In this document: positions 27,602 to 39,300 of the stretch, one piece after another
How the letters are laid out: each line of letters starts with the position of its first letter
Position numbering within the stretch: the stretch's first letter is position 1
Source: Rhizobium sp. AQ_MP
GTDB lineage: Bacteria > Pseudomonadota > Alphaproteobacteria > Rhizobiales > Rhizobiaceae
Reading direction: 5' to 3'
Assembly: GCF_014237835.1 (NCBI RefSeq)
Contig: NZ_JACJVI010000001.1
Coordinates: 556,218 to 620,217 of the forward strand
DNA: 64,000 bases
The notes under the pieces: generated by a model
What the model saw: only the letters and a program-made list of their open reading frames with translations
Told to the model about the DNA's origin: nothing
Databases searched by the model: none
Made by a program: the position numbers and the translations under genes

Positions 27602-28507
27602 ATGGCCGATACCGTCGCCACCTCCAAGCCGGGATCAGCCCGCTGGCTGGTCGTCCTCATCCCCTATCTCTGGATGGCGCTCTTCTTCCTGACGCCATTC
27701 CTGATCATCGTGAAGATCTCGCTGTCCGACACGACGATCGCCATGCCACCCTATACGCCGGTGCTGGAGGGCTTCTCCGCTATCGGTGACTTCATCTCGC
27801 AGCTCGACTTCGAGAACTACATTTTCCTCACCGAGGACCCACTCTACGTCAATGCCTACCTGTCGTCGCTGCGGATTGCGCTGATCTCGACCTTTCTCCT
27901 GCTGCTGATCGGCTACCCCATGGCGCTTGCCATGGCGCGGGCCTCTGTCACCATCCGGCCGACGCTGGTCATGCTCGTGATCCTGCCCTTCTGGACCTCG
28001 TTCCTGATCCGCGTCTATGCCTGGATCGGTATCCTGAAGCCGGAAGGTCTGTTGACCGTGCTCCTGCAGTCGCTCGGGCTTATGGATGAAGGCAGCCAGG
28101 TACAGATCTTCCGAACAGAGATCGCCGTCTTCATCGGCATCGTCTATTCCTATCTCCCCTTCATGGTCCTGCCGCTCTATTCGGCCCTGGAGAAGATGGA
28201 CGGTACACTCCTCGAGGCGGCAAGCGACCTCGGCTGCCCACCTTGGAAGGCCTTCTGGAAGATCACCTTCCCGTTGTCGATCCCCGGCGTCATCGCCGGC
28301 TCGATGATCTGCTTCATCCCGATCACGGGTGAGTTCGTCATCCCCGACCTGCTCGGAGGCGCCGATACCCTGATGATCGGCAAGACGCTGTGGACCGAAT
28401 TCTTCGGCAACCGCGACTGGCCGCTGGCGTCTGCCGTAGCTGTCCTGCTCCTGCTCATTCTGGTCGTTCCCATCGCGATCTTCCAGAACCAGCAGCAGAA
28501 AGTGTGA
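27602..28507 (+). CDS. potH: Polyamine ABC transporter permease PotH
   Basis: This is one of the two membrane subunits of the importer, with 301 residues and six predicted membrane helices. The first is LIPYLWMALFFLTPFLIIVKISL. The permease EAA loop is visible as LLEAASDLGCPPWKAFWKITFPLSIPG, which docks onto PotG. A GAGGAGG-like site overlaps the end of potG, indicating coupled translation. It is followed after ten bases by potI. Confidence 0.93.
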   Translation: MADTVATSKPGSARWLVVLIPYLWMALFFLTPFLIIVKISLSDTTIAMPPYTPVLEGFSAIGDFISQLDFENYIFLTEDPLYVNAYLSSLRIALISTFLLLLIGYPMALAMARASVTIRPTLVMLVILPFWTSFLIRVYAWIGILKPEGLLTVLLQSLGLMDEGSQVQIFRTEIAVFIGIVYSYLPFMVLPLYSALEKMDGTLLEAASDLGCPPWKAFWKITFPLSIPGVIAGSMICFIPITGEFVIPDLLGGADTLMIGKTLWTEFFGNRDWPLASAVAVLLLLILVVPIAIFQNQQQKV

Positions 28508-28517
28508 GGGCGGACCG

Positions 28518-29339
28518 ATGAGACCTGGAAAATTCGACGCAACCATCCTCACTCTCGGGTTCGCCTTCCTCTACATTCCGATCCTGATCCTGGTGATCTA
28601 CTCCTTCAACGAGTCGAAGCTGGTGACCGTCTGGGGTGGCTTTTCGCTGAAGTGGTATGGCGAGATGTGGCGCAATGACGGCCTGATGAGTGCCGCCTGG
28701 GTGACACTGCAGGTCGGCCTCCTGAGTGCCACGCTCGGTACCGTGCTCGGCACGCTCGCTGCCCTGACACTCGTTCGCTTTACGCGCTTTCGTGGGCGGT
28801 TGCTTTTTTCCGGCATGGTCTATGCGCCGCTGGTCATGCCGGAGGTCATCACGGGCCTTTCTCTGCTCCTCCTCTTTGTCGCCATCGGCGTCGATCGCGG
28901 CCTGATGACCGTTGTCATCGCTCATACGACCTTCACCATGTGTTACGTGGCGATCGTCGTGCAGTCGCGCCTTTTGACATTCGACATGAGCCTGGAAGAG
29001 GCAGCCCAGGATCTCGGCTGCCCTCCGGTCAAGACCTTCTTCAAGGTCACATTGCCGCTGATCCTGCCCGCCGTCATTTCCGGCTGGATGCTGGCCTTTA
29101 CCCTCTCACTCGATGATCTTGTGATTGCCAGCTTCACCACTGGTCCGGGTGCCACGACGCTGCCGATCAAGATCTACTCGCAGGTTCGTCTCGGTGTAAC
29201 GCCTGAAATCAACGCTATCTGCACGATCCTGATCGGCATCGTCACGATCGGCGTCATCATCGCCTCGATCGGGACGAAGCAGCGCGAACTGCAACGCCAG
29301 CGGGATGAGCATGTCGCGGCACGAGGAGCCACAGCCTGA
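28518..29339 (+). CDS. potI: Polyamine ABC transporter permease PotI
   Basis: The second permease subunit has 273 residues. It starts with a membrane helix (ILTLGFAFLYIPILILVIYSF) and has about six helices overall. The EAA loop reads LEEAAQDLGCPPVKTFFKVTLPLILPA. The segment LAFTLSLDDLVIASFTTGPG is conserved in PotI/YdcV. It completes potFGHI. The next gene is convergent, 21 bases away. Confidence 0.93.
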   Translation: MRPGKFDATILTLGFAFLYIPILILVIYSFNESKLVTVWGGFSLKWYGEMWRNDGLMSAAWVTLQVGLLSATLGTVLGTLAALTLVRFTRFRGRLLFSGMVYAPLVMPEVITGLSLLLLFVAIGVDRGLMTVVIAHTTFTMCYVAIVVQSRLLTFDMSLEEAAQDLGCPPVKTFFKVTLPLILPAVISGWMLAFTLSLDDLVIASFTTGPGATTLPIKIYSQVRLGVTPEINAICTILIGIVTIGVIIASIGTKQRELQRQRDEHVAARGATA

Positions 29340-29360
29340 GCTTAGGTGGACGATGACAAC

Positions 29361-29633
29361 TCAGCTTCGGGGCGGCATCAGCAGATAGGTGACGAACCAT
29401 AGCGGCAGGATCACCACGGCCCCCATCAGCATGCGAGGGGCGGCCCAGGCAAATGCCGCGATGACGCCATCGCGAAGCTCTTCTGCGGTCAGACCGAAAA
29501 AATCCAGGACCGAGCGCGGCGTAATGTCGAAAACGGAAAGCAGGCTGCCTGCCAGCAGCGACGCCAGAGCCAGTTTCAGAAATCCCGACAGCACTGTTTG
29601 CACCCACAGTCCCCCAAGCCATGATTCGCCCAT
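29361..29633 (-). CDS. Small membrane protein, DUF6460-like
   Basis: The 90-residue product has two hydrophobic segments, VLSGFLKLALASLLAGSLLSVF and MLMGAVVILPLWFVTYLL, joined by a segment containing LDFFGLTAEELRDGV. That layout matches the DUF6460 family common in Rhizobiales. It would be an inner-membrane protein of unknown role. It lies downstream of the AsmA-like gene on the same strand, 55 bases from its stop, so the two could be co-transcribed. Confidence 0.65.
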   Translation of the reverse strand: MGESWLGGLWVQTVLSGFLKLALASLLAGSLLSVFDITPRSVLDFFGLTAEELRDGVIAAFAWAAPRMLMGAVVILPLWFVTYLLMPPRS

Positions 29634-29688
29634 TGTAGTATTTGGGTTTTCGAATGGAACAGTGAGAAGACGAGGACCGCACGGGGTA

Positions 29689-31500
29689 TTATTGGTCTGA
29701 CCTTGTTACGGACGGCACGGGGGAGATCACCGGGTCGCTCCAGGCGCCACCGATGAAGAAACGGAGCGGAGGCAGCCCCGGGCTTCCCCCCGGGTTGCCG
29801 GACAGTTGCCCGGTCAGGGCCAGCGCCTGGCGACTGTAAGGAATGATGCCCGTCAGAGTGAGCGCCTGATTGGTGCCGACGATCTGCGCCTTTTCCACCT
29901 CTGCCGATCCCTCCGAGAAACGCACGGCGATATCGAGGGTGCGGTATTCGAAGCTTTCATCACCTGCTGCACTCAGTTGGAAGTAAGCGCTGTCGGCGGC
30001 CAACCGACGCAACCCCGCGACATCGAAGCCGAGGATTTCACCGTTATCGGATGCGATGGTCAGCTTGCCGGACATAGCTTCAATGTTGCGCTGCCATCCC
30101 GTTCCAACCAGTTTGGCGTTGAAGCTGGCCGATCCCAGGCCCGACAGCGTCGGGCCGCCATCGATCACCAGCTTTGATGTGAGCGTGCCCAGATCAACTC
30201 GTTCCATAGAGACCGAGACATCCGCTCCCTTGTCGAAGCCGTACCCTGCTCCGCTCATCCGTGCGGAAATCGTGCCACCGAGAAAGCGGGTATCGCCGAT
30301 CACGAGATTGAGCATGTCACCGCGGCCAACAAGGCTTGCGCCGAGGTCCGTCAAAGGAAAGTCGCGAAAGCTGGCGGTCGTTGCGGACAGGCGGAGATCC
30401 ATGTCGGTCCACTGCGTCAGGCTCGGCAGACGGACGTCCGCACGATCGCCTACCTTGATCGACAGGGCCTGCAACAAATCATCCAGTTGCAGATGATTCA
30501 TGGCCAGCGTACCGGCCAGCAAAGGTCGATCGCCAGGTCGGCTGTGCAGGGTCACGATGCCATCGCCGCGACTGCCGTTGGCGGCGAACGCCACGTTCTC
30601 GAACCGCCATTCGTCGCCCGCACGGGTCACCGTCGTTTCGAGGGACGCTGTCCTCCAACGTTCTGTGCCTGCGAGCCTGAACCCGAGCGCGGCACTGGTC
30701 TGAGCAACATCGGCAACACGAAGATCGACTTCCGTCTCCTGCAGGCTGACCTGTCGCAGGCTAACCCTGCCCTTAACCTCAGCGCTCACCCCGGCGAATG
30801 TCGCAGACAGGTCGACTGCGCTCAATGCGCCGCCGATCAGGGCCAGTGGCGTCGGGGTCTGCAGCGTGAAGGAAACCGGTTTGTCGGCGATCTCGAAGCT
30901 TCCCTGGCCCGAAAGCGGGGCGGCAAGGCCTTGCCAGTCGACGACCGCGTTGACGTGGCTCACCAGAATTGTCGCGCCTGTGGCCACGTCGGTCAGCGCG
31001 ACTTCGCCGTCAACGATGTCGACCGATCCAATCTCGGCAAGTGTCGTGGCACTGCCTACCGGGACGCCATCGCTCTCAGCGACAGCGGCGCGCACCGCGT
31101 CGCTCAGCAAACCCCGGTCGCTCCAATCCAACCCACCGTCCGTGCCGCGCCAGACTCGAAGACGAGGTCTTTCCAGGCGGAACGCGCTGAAGTCAGGGCG
31201 ACCGAGCAGAGCGGAGATGAGGCCGAAGCGCGCTGACAGGCGTTCGATTTCTCCAACCTGTTCCGTCTTGCCCGAGGCGACACGGGTCACCGTTATGCCA
31301 GTCAGCGTGATCTCGGGTTGCGGCCAGAAGCGTATGTCGGCAACATCATCGATCGAAACCTCATGGCCGACCCATACGGTGATCGACGAGGCGATGGCAG
31401 ATCGAACGACCGAGCTTGAGACAAGATGAGGTGCGACGACGCGCAAGGCAATCGAAAGGGCGAGGACGCAGGCGCCGAGCAGCAGGACAAGCTTGATCAT
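29689..31500 (-). CDS. AsmA-family protein
   Basis: The product has 603 residues from ATG 31500. One N-terminal membrane segment ([21 protein letters not shown]) is followed by a long beta-rich region with the AsmA signature ([23 protein letters not shown]) and a C-terminal AsmA-like part ([45 protein letters not shown]). AsmA-like proteins bridge the inner membrane and periplasm and are linked to lipid transport and outer-membrane assembly. In-frame ATGs at 31572 and 31650 are alternatives that would add a basic cytoplasmic extension. The gene is divergent from the acetoacetyl-CoA synthetase gene. Confidence 0.82.
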   Translation of the reverse strand: MIKLVLLLGACVLALSIALRVVAPHLVSSSVVRSAIASSITVWVGHEVSIDDVADIRFWPQPEITLTGITVTRVASGKTEQVGEIERLSARFGLISALLGRPDFSAFRLERPRLRVWRGTDGGLDWSDRGLLSDAVRAAVAESDGVPVGSATTLAEIGSVDIVDGEVALTDVATGATILVSHVNAVVDWQGLAAPLSGQGSFEIADKPVSFTLQTPTPLALIGGALSAVDLSATFAGVSAEVKGRVSLRQVSLQETEVDLRVADVAQTSAALGFRLAGTERWRTASLETTVTRAGDEWRFENVAFAANGSRGDGIVTLHSRPGDRPLLAGTLAMNHLQLDDLLQALSIKVGDRADVRLPSLTQWTDMDLRLSATTASFRDFPLTDLGASLVGRGDMLNLVIGDTRFLGGTISARMSGAGYGFDKGADVSVSMERVDLGTLTSKLVIDGGPTLSGLGSASFNAKLVGTGWQRNIEAMSGKLTIASDNGEILGFDVAGLRRLAADSAYFQLSAAGDESFEYRTLDIAVRFSEGSAEVEKAQIVGTNQALTLTGIIPYSRQALALTGQLSGNPGGSPGLPPLRFFIGGAWSDPVISPVPSVTRSDQ

Positions 31501-31724
31501 TCCACCAGCGCGGCCGCCCGGCCATCGGGAAGAAGGGCGTGGAGAGTGGTCGCCGACTTCTGCTTTGCGCATGCCCGTCGATTGGTCCTGAGGTTCGTGA
31601 ACTTCAGGGCGGATATAGGAAATCGGCTGCTTGTGCAAATCTGCGACCATATTCCAAGCCGCTCCCGTCTGTTTATTGCAGTGCGGCATGCTATAGGATG
31701 ACCCCTGTGATGAGGAGGATCAGC

Positions 31725-33677
<1,953 letters not shown>

Positions 33678-33790
33678 CGAAAAAGTGTCCCAAAAGACAG
33701 CGTTTTCGCAGCAATACCTCAAATGTTGGGTACTCCTGGGCGCCGGCCGGTAAGATTCCCTTAACTGGCATTCGGCAAGACTGGCACCAA

Positions 33791-33910
33791 CTTGGAGATG
33801 CGCGGTCAGACGCGGGAGGCAACGGAATGAAGCCTCCGATAAGCGGCGATCGCCTCACGACTCCGGTTTGACAGCATTCACTCAAGGGCGGCCCCGGCCG
33901 CCCTTTTTTT
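33791..33910 (+). ncRNA. Candidate small RNA with intrinsic terminator
   Basis: The 248-base gap after acsA2 holds a series of stems on the plus strand. CGCG/CGCG is at 33801-33814. GGAGGC (33815-33820) pairs with GCCTCC (33832-33837) around an 11-base AACGGAATGAA loop. GGCGATCGCC is at 33845-33854. The end is a strong terminator at 33884-33910 with seven T residues. The loop and stem carry purine-rich GGAGG, which can pair with C/U-rich targets or mimic a ribosome site. No ORF covers it. It may instead be a structured 3' UTR of acsA2. PHB-related sRNAs are known in Sinorhizobium (MmgR), but I cannot say this is one of them. Confidence 0.5.
33884..33910 (+). terminator. Strong intrinsic terminator
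   Basis: AAGGGCGGCC and GGCCGCCCTT form a perfect 10-base stem around CC, followed by seven T residues. It terminates the candidate sRNA and any acsA2 read-through. Confidence 0.88.
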
Positions 33911-33925
33911 CATGTGCAGCGCCGG

Positions 33926-35617
33926 TCAGCGCTTCTCGTCCAGGGACCGGGAAACCAGGATGACTGGTACGAGACCCGCCGCGATAATGATGATCGCTGC
34001 CACCGAGGCGTCTTGCGCCATGCCGCGCGAGGCATCTTCATAAACCAGCGTTGCCAGCGTGTTGAAGTTGAAGGGTCTCAGCAGGATCGTCGCAGAGAGC
34101 TCCTTCAGCGTCTCGATGAAGACCAGCAATCCGGCGGTCAGGACGGCAGGTCTGAGATTGGGCAGGAGCACCTGGCGCAGCGTTTGCAAGCCCGAGCGTC
34201 CGAGCGTCCGCGCGGCCATGTCGAGATGTGGTGAAAGCTTCTGGAAGCCGGCGTCTATGGTCCCTTCCGCCATCGTCAGGAAGCGGACGGTATAGGCATA
34301 CACGATCGCAAAGCCGGTACCAGACAGGAGAAGGCCCGTCGAAATGCCAAGATTGTCCCGGAGCCAGCCGTCGAGAGCATTGTCGAAGCTTGCAAGCGGG
34401 ATCAGCACGCCGATGCCGAGAACCGTCCCCGGAATACCGTAGCCCAGCGAAGCCAGCCGTCCGGCCCCGCGGGCGAGGCGGGAACGATCTGTGCGGGCGG
34501 CATACGAGAGCACGAAGGCGAGAATGACCGTGATCAGGGCAGCAGCCGAAGACACGAGCGTGGAGTTCCACAGTGCATCCAGAAGGCGCGGCTCCAGGAA
34601 GTCTTCGACGCGGCGAAGGGCAAAGCCTCCGAGGACAAAGACCGGCACCAGGAAGCCGACAAGGATCGGGACCAGGCAAAACATGGTAGCAAGCCAGGCT
34701 TTCACACCGGTAAGCCTGAGCCGGATGGCATCGGGAACGATCGCAGTTGTCTTGTGGCTCGAAAAGCGTTGCTGTCTGCGTGCCATGCGCTCGATGATCA
34801 GCAGGCCGGCGACAATCACCAGCATGACGCAGGCGATCTGTGCCGCACCCGCAAGACTGCCGCGATTGAGCCAGGTGTCGTAGACCGAGAAAGTGAGCGT
34901 CTGGACCCCGAGATATTCGACAGCACCGATGTCGTTCAGTGTCTCCATCATCACCAGCGTCAGCCCGATCATGATGGCGGGCCGGGCCATTGGAACCTGG
35001 ATGCGGGCGAACACTCTGAGCGGGCTCGAGCCCAGTGTTCTCGCGACATCCGCCGCGGCGCGCCCCTGCATCAGGAACATCGATCGGCAGGCGAGATAGA
35101 CGTAAGGGTAAAGCACCGCCGACATCACCAGAACGGCGCCGGACAGTGATCTGACGTCGAAGAAGTTGTAGTCACGCGCGGTCGTAAAGCCGAAGAGCGT
35201 GCGGTATGCCGTCTGCACGGGCCCCGTGAAATCGAGAAACTCCCCGAAGGCATAGGCCGCAAGATAGGAGGGTATCGCAAGCGGAAGAACGAGCGCCGGC
35301 GACAGGAAGCGCCGCAGCGGAAATTCGCAGGCCGCCACCAGCCAGGCCGTTCCTATGCCGACGATCGCCGTGACAAGGCCGGTGAAGAACAGCAGCCAGA
35401 AGGTGCGCACCCCTGCGCGCGGGATGACATTTGTCACCATATGCTGCCAGTTGTCGGGGTCGGCCGAAAATCCAATCACGAAGATGGCGGCAATCGGCAT
35501 GAAGACGATGGCGGCTGCCAAAAGGGCAGCAGCCGTGGCCGCGCCGATGCCCTTTCGAGCCTGTGTGCCCTTGGGCGAAACGGATTGGGCTGTGCCCGTT
35601 TGCGGCAGTGTGGACAA
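33926..35617 (-). CDS. Ferric-iron-type ABC transporter permease (FbpB-like)
   Basis: This is a fused permease of 563 residues with two similar halves, each with about six membrane helices, as in FbpB/SfuB/AfuB. EAA-type loops occur twice: DVARTLGSSPLRVFARIQVPMARPA and DMAARTLGRSGLQTLRQVLLPNLRPA. The start is TTG at 35617 with GAGAG upstream. No binding protein or ATPase gene is adjacent. A ferric-binding protein gene under a putative RirA operator is found at 52.0 kb and may be its partner, though this is inference. Thiamine or phosphonate-type substrates are less likely. Confidence 0.83.
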   Translation of the reverse strand: MSTLPQTGTAQSVSPKGTQARKGIGAATAAALLAAAIVFMPIAAIFVIGFSADPDNWQHMVTNVIPRAGVRTFWLLFFTGLVTAIVGIGTAWLVAACEFPLRRFLSPALVLPLAIPSYLAAYAFGEFLDFTGPVQTAYRTLFGFTTARDYNFFDVRSLSGAVLVMSAVLYPYVYLACRSMFLMQGRAAADVARTLGSSPLRVFARIQVPMARPAIMIGLTLVMMETLNDIGAVEYLGVQTLTFSVYDTWLNRGSLAGAAQIACVMLVIVAGLLIIERMARRQQRFSSHKTTAIVPDAIRLRLTGVKAWLATMFCLVPILVGFLVPVFVLGGFALRRVEDFLEPRLLDALWNSTLVSSAAALITVILAFVLSYAARTDRSRLARGAGRLASLGYGIPGTVLGIGVLIPLASFDNALDGWLRDNLGISTGLLLSGTGFAIVYAYTVRFLTMAEGTIDAGFQKLSPHLDMAARTLGRSGLQTLRQVLLPNLRPAVLTAGLLVFIETLKELSATILLRPFNFNTLATLVYEDASRGMAQDASVAAIIIIAAGLVPVILVSRSLDEKR

Positions 35618-35702
35618 GCTCTCGGCCCTTGCGAATGCGCGAATGGCTTTCCTCTATCCGAAAGCGATGGCGATGAAAACCGGCCCGATGTCGCGCCCGT
35701 TG

Positions 35703-36344
35703 TCAGCGGCGCAACTGCGCCAGGGTTTCGCCGATCAATCTTGCCCCAAGCAACCCGATGACGGCTCCCGCCAGCCGGTCGATCCAGATCTTGGCGCCGA
35801 GACAGGCCCTTTGCGAGCGAGACGCTGAAAAGGCGATGGCGACGACGGCGTACCAGCCAGCCTCTATGATAAAGATAACCGGTGGCAGCGCTACAACCAG
35901 GGTGAGCGGCGGGTTCTGCGGCATCAGGGCTGCAAATATGCTGGCATAGACCACGGCGGTCTTCGGATTGCTGACCTGGGTAGCGAGCCCAAGCACCAGG
36001 GCATGCGAAGTTGACAGCATGCCCCGCCCATCCGGAGAGCCGACCGAGATCGGCTCGCGGGCGCCGCGCCAGATTATCACGCCGAGATAAACGAGATAAA
36101 TCCCGCCGACGACTTTGAGAACAAGATAGAGCCACTCCACCCGCTCGAGCAGGGCGATCAGGCCTGCTAAGGCCAGAAGCGCAAACAGCGCCCCGCCGAG
36201 CCCCATCCCGACCGCAGCCGCAAGCCCATGCAATCGGGTGTTCGCAATAGAAATCCGCGAAACCAGTACGAAGCTCGGTCCCGGGCTCATCGCACCGATG
36301 GCAATGGCCGCTGCGATCCCGAGAAGAATGCTGAAGGTCGTCAT
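35703..36344 (-). CDS. LysE-family translocator
   Basis: The 213-residue inner-membrane protein has about six helices and the LysE/RhtB signature SPGPSFVLVSRISIANTRLHGLAAAVGMGLGG near the N-terminus. The segment LVLGLATQVSNPKTAVVYASIFA is also characteristic. Members export amino acids or their derivatives by proton antiport; the substrate cannot be predicted. It lies 35 bases downstream of the cbrA-like gene on the same strand. Confidence 0.88.
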   Translation of the reverse strand: MTTFSILLGIAAAIAIGAMSPGPSFVLVSRISIANTRLHGLAAAVGMGLGGALFALLALAGLIALLERVEWLYLVLKVVGGIYLVYLGVIIWRGAREPISVGSPDGRGMLSTSHALVLGLATQVSNPKTAVVYASIFAALMPQNPPLTLVVALPPVIFIIEAGWYAVVAIAFSASRSQRACLGAKIWIDRLAGAVIGLLGARLIGETLAQLRR

Positions 36345-36379
36345 GCCGAGTTCCGCCTACGCGCTGTCAGACGAAGATG

Positions 36380-39300
36380 TCAGTCCGCCAAAACACGCGG
36401 TGATGGGAAAGTCACTTCCACCAGCGTACCCTCGTTTGGAGTCGAGGAGATCGCAAACTGCGCCCGGTTGGCATCGACCATCGCCTTGGTCAGCGGCAGG
36501 CCGAGACCGGTGCCGTCTCCACGATTGCGTGGCGTGCCGGTCGAAACCTGGCGGAAGGGCTTCATTGCCTGCTCGAGTTCACTGCGCGACATGCCGATAC
36601 CGGTATCGCGGATCCGCAGCACCACGCTGCCATTCGCCTCATAGGCGGTCGAGACGATGATCTGCCCGCCCGAAGGAGTGAAGCGGATCGCGTTCGCCAG
36701 GATGTTGAGCACGATCTGCTTGATCGAGCGCCCGTCGGCAACGACATTTGGCACGGCCTGGGACAGTGCGGTACGGATGATCACCCGCTGGCCATTCGCC
36801 TGTGGCTGCACGATCGACACAGCCGCCTGGACCATTTCGTTCAAGCCCACAGAGGAGAAATCGAGCTCCATCTCGCCCGCCTCGATCTTGGATATGTCGA
36901 GGAGGTCGTTGACGATGTCGAGCACGTGCCGGCCCGAGCGCACGATATCATGGGCATATTCGCCGTAGCGCGGATGACCCACGGGACCGAAATGCTCGTT
37001 GGCCATCATATCGGCAAAGCCGATGATCGCATTGAGCGGAGTGCGGATCTCGTGGCTTACCCGGGCAAGGAAGTCCGTCTTGTGGGCGTTGGCGGTTTCC
37101 GCTGCGCGCTTTGCGTTGCGTAGCTCCTCTTCCGTCCGCTTCCACTGGGTGATGTCGCGGATCACGGCGCAGTAGCCGTTCGAGGAGTTCAGCCTGCCGA
37201 TCGTCATGAACAGGGGCAGAAAGCCACCGGAGGCTTCACGGCCGATCACCTCGCGACCATCGTTCAAGACACTTGCCACGCCATGACCGGACAGCCCGTT
37301 GAGGTAGTCGAGGATCGACTTCTGGCTCTCATGGGCAAACAGCATGACGAAGGGTTTGCCGCGTGTCTCCATGTCGTCGAAGTTGAACAATGCGCTGGCA
37401 GCCCTGTTCATCGAACGGATGTCACCGTCGGAATCGAGGATCACCACACCGTCGGTCGCGGTCTCCAGGATCGAGCGAAGTTCGTCAACCTCGACCTTGA
37501 GGCGCTGCATCTCGCTCGCCTGTGCCTGCGTTGAATCGGCAACCGCAACGGTTGGAACGGTTTCCGGCTCGGCAGGCCCATCCTGCCGCAAGCGCTCCTC
37601 TGGCTGTGCGATCAACGCCAGCATGAGAGCGCTTGTCTCTTCAAAACGCACCGACTGCAGCCGCGCTGTCACTGGCAGCAGGCGATCATCGGCGCAGAGC
37701 GCCACCACCTGACCGGCCTCGTCGCCCGGCTCTTCCAGATCCCGGCGCTGGATAAGCGTGTCCAAACCGCCAGCCGCATCGAGCTCGCCGAGCGTTTTAT
37801 AGCCCGTGAGATTGAAGAACTCCGGGTTCGCGTGGATCAGCCGATCACCGACATGCACCAGAAGTGCAACCGGCATGAGATCGATGATGTCGGCTGTCAG
37901 GCAACGCTCGCGCTTCACCGCGGTGCGCTCGCCATGCTGGTCGGGCAGGACAACCTCAGCCGGGGCAGCAGGAGGCTGCGGCCCGGAAGCTACGCTCGGG
38001 ACCGGAGCCGCAATGGGATTGGACGGCTCTGGTGCCTTGGGAGCTGCGGGTTCGGAACGCAGGACCGGCGGCTCGGAGGGGCCAAGCGACTCCTCGACCT
38101 TGGCGCGCAGCCCGAGCGGATCGAGCTTGCGGGCGATTTCTTGAAAAGCAGCCTGCTCGCCGGGGGTCAGGCTGTCGCGCTGGCGTGCACGGTGATCCTG
38201 CAACTGAACGACCTTGCTCGGCAGGTTCGGCTTGCGCGGCTCCATGATCCGGAGCACCGGCGGCTCGAAACCCGCCGGTTTCGCGCTCGGTTCGCCAGCG
38301 TCGATGTTCGGCCCTTTGATGCCGAGTTCGGTGTCCTCGTCCTCGTCACGCGCCTCGATCAGGCCGTCAAGCGTGTCCTGGCCAGCTTCGGCTATCTGAT
38401 CCTCGATGAAATCTTCCGGCGGATGGCTTTCGCCCTCGCTGAGTTCTGTCAGGAACTCGTCCAGTTCCTCCGCCCGATCAGCATCGACTGGGATCGTCTC
38501 CTCAAGAGCGGGGTCGGCTGCAGGCTCCGCACGCAAGAAAGTCATCCCTATGGCGTCGGGATCTTCCTGTGCATCCGCGACGCGCACGATCCCGAAGCCC
38601 CGGAAGCCGTCAAATTCACGGTTGCGGGTGTAGGTCGGCAATGCCGCCAGATCTACGGGCACGACGAGCGTGGTGCCCTGGACCGGCCAGTAGATCGTTT
38701 TGCCAGACCAAGTGTCGCGCTTTTTCAAGAGCTCGACGATCTTGCCCTCCGGATCCAGATTGAAAAGTGCTGCAAGATCGGAGAACGCGACACCCTGGAT
38801 GTCCGCCGCACGAGGACCGACTGCCTGGGCGAATTCCGAGGACACCTCGCTGAACCGTCCTTCTGCGTCGATCTTCCAGACGAAGCGCGTGGCACGGCGA
38901 TCCTGACGAAAGACAAAGCTCTCGCTTTCCTGCGCACGTTCCGGCGCCGTGAATGCCGGTGCAGCAATGGGAGCGCTGGCGATTTCCGGGCCTTGCGAGG
39001 GGACCGTCACGCCGCGCTCGGCTGTCTCCGCGACCTCTTCGATCACAGCCTCTTGAGCAAAACCGTCAACCGTTGAGGGTTCCTCCGCGACAGACGCTGC
39101 ATCCTTTTCGCGGGCTGTCTCGCTTCCTTCGCGATCTAGGCCGTCGTCGCGATCGGCAAGCTCATCCGACTCCGGCTCGATCTCTTCGATGTCGACAATC
39201 GCCGCGATCACGCTTTCGAACGGAGCGGCAGGCGAGGGCAGTTCCTCGGATACGCGGGCCGCTGCTTCGGTTTCCACACGCGTATCTTCGATGCTCTCGA

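Noticed and set aside
33771..33800. Possible sigma-54 promoter (TGGCA...) before the candidate sRNA
   Set aside because: The GG and GC elements are not at the required 10-base spacing in either TGGCA copy.
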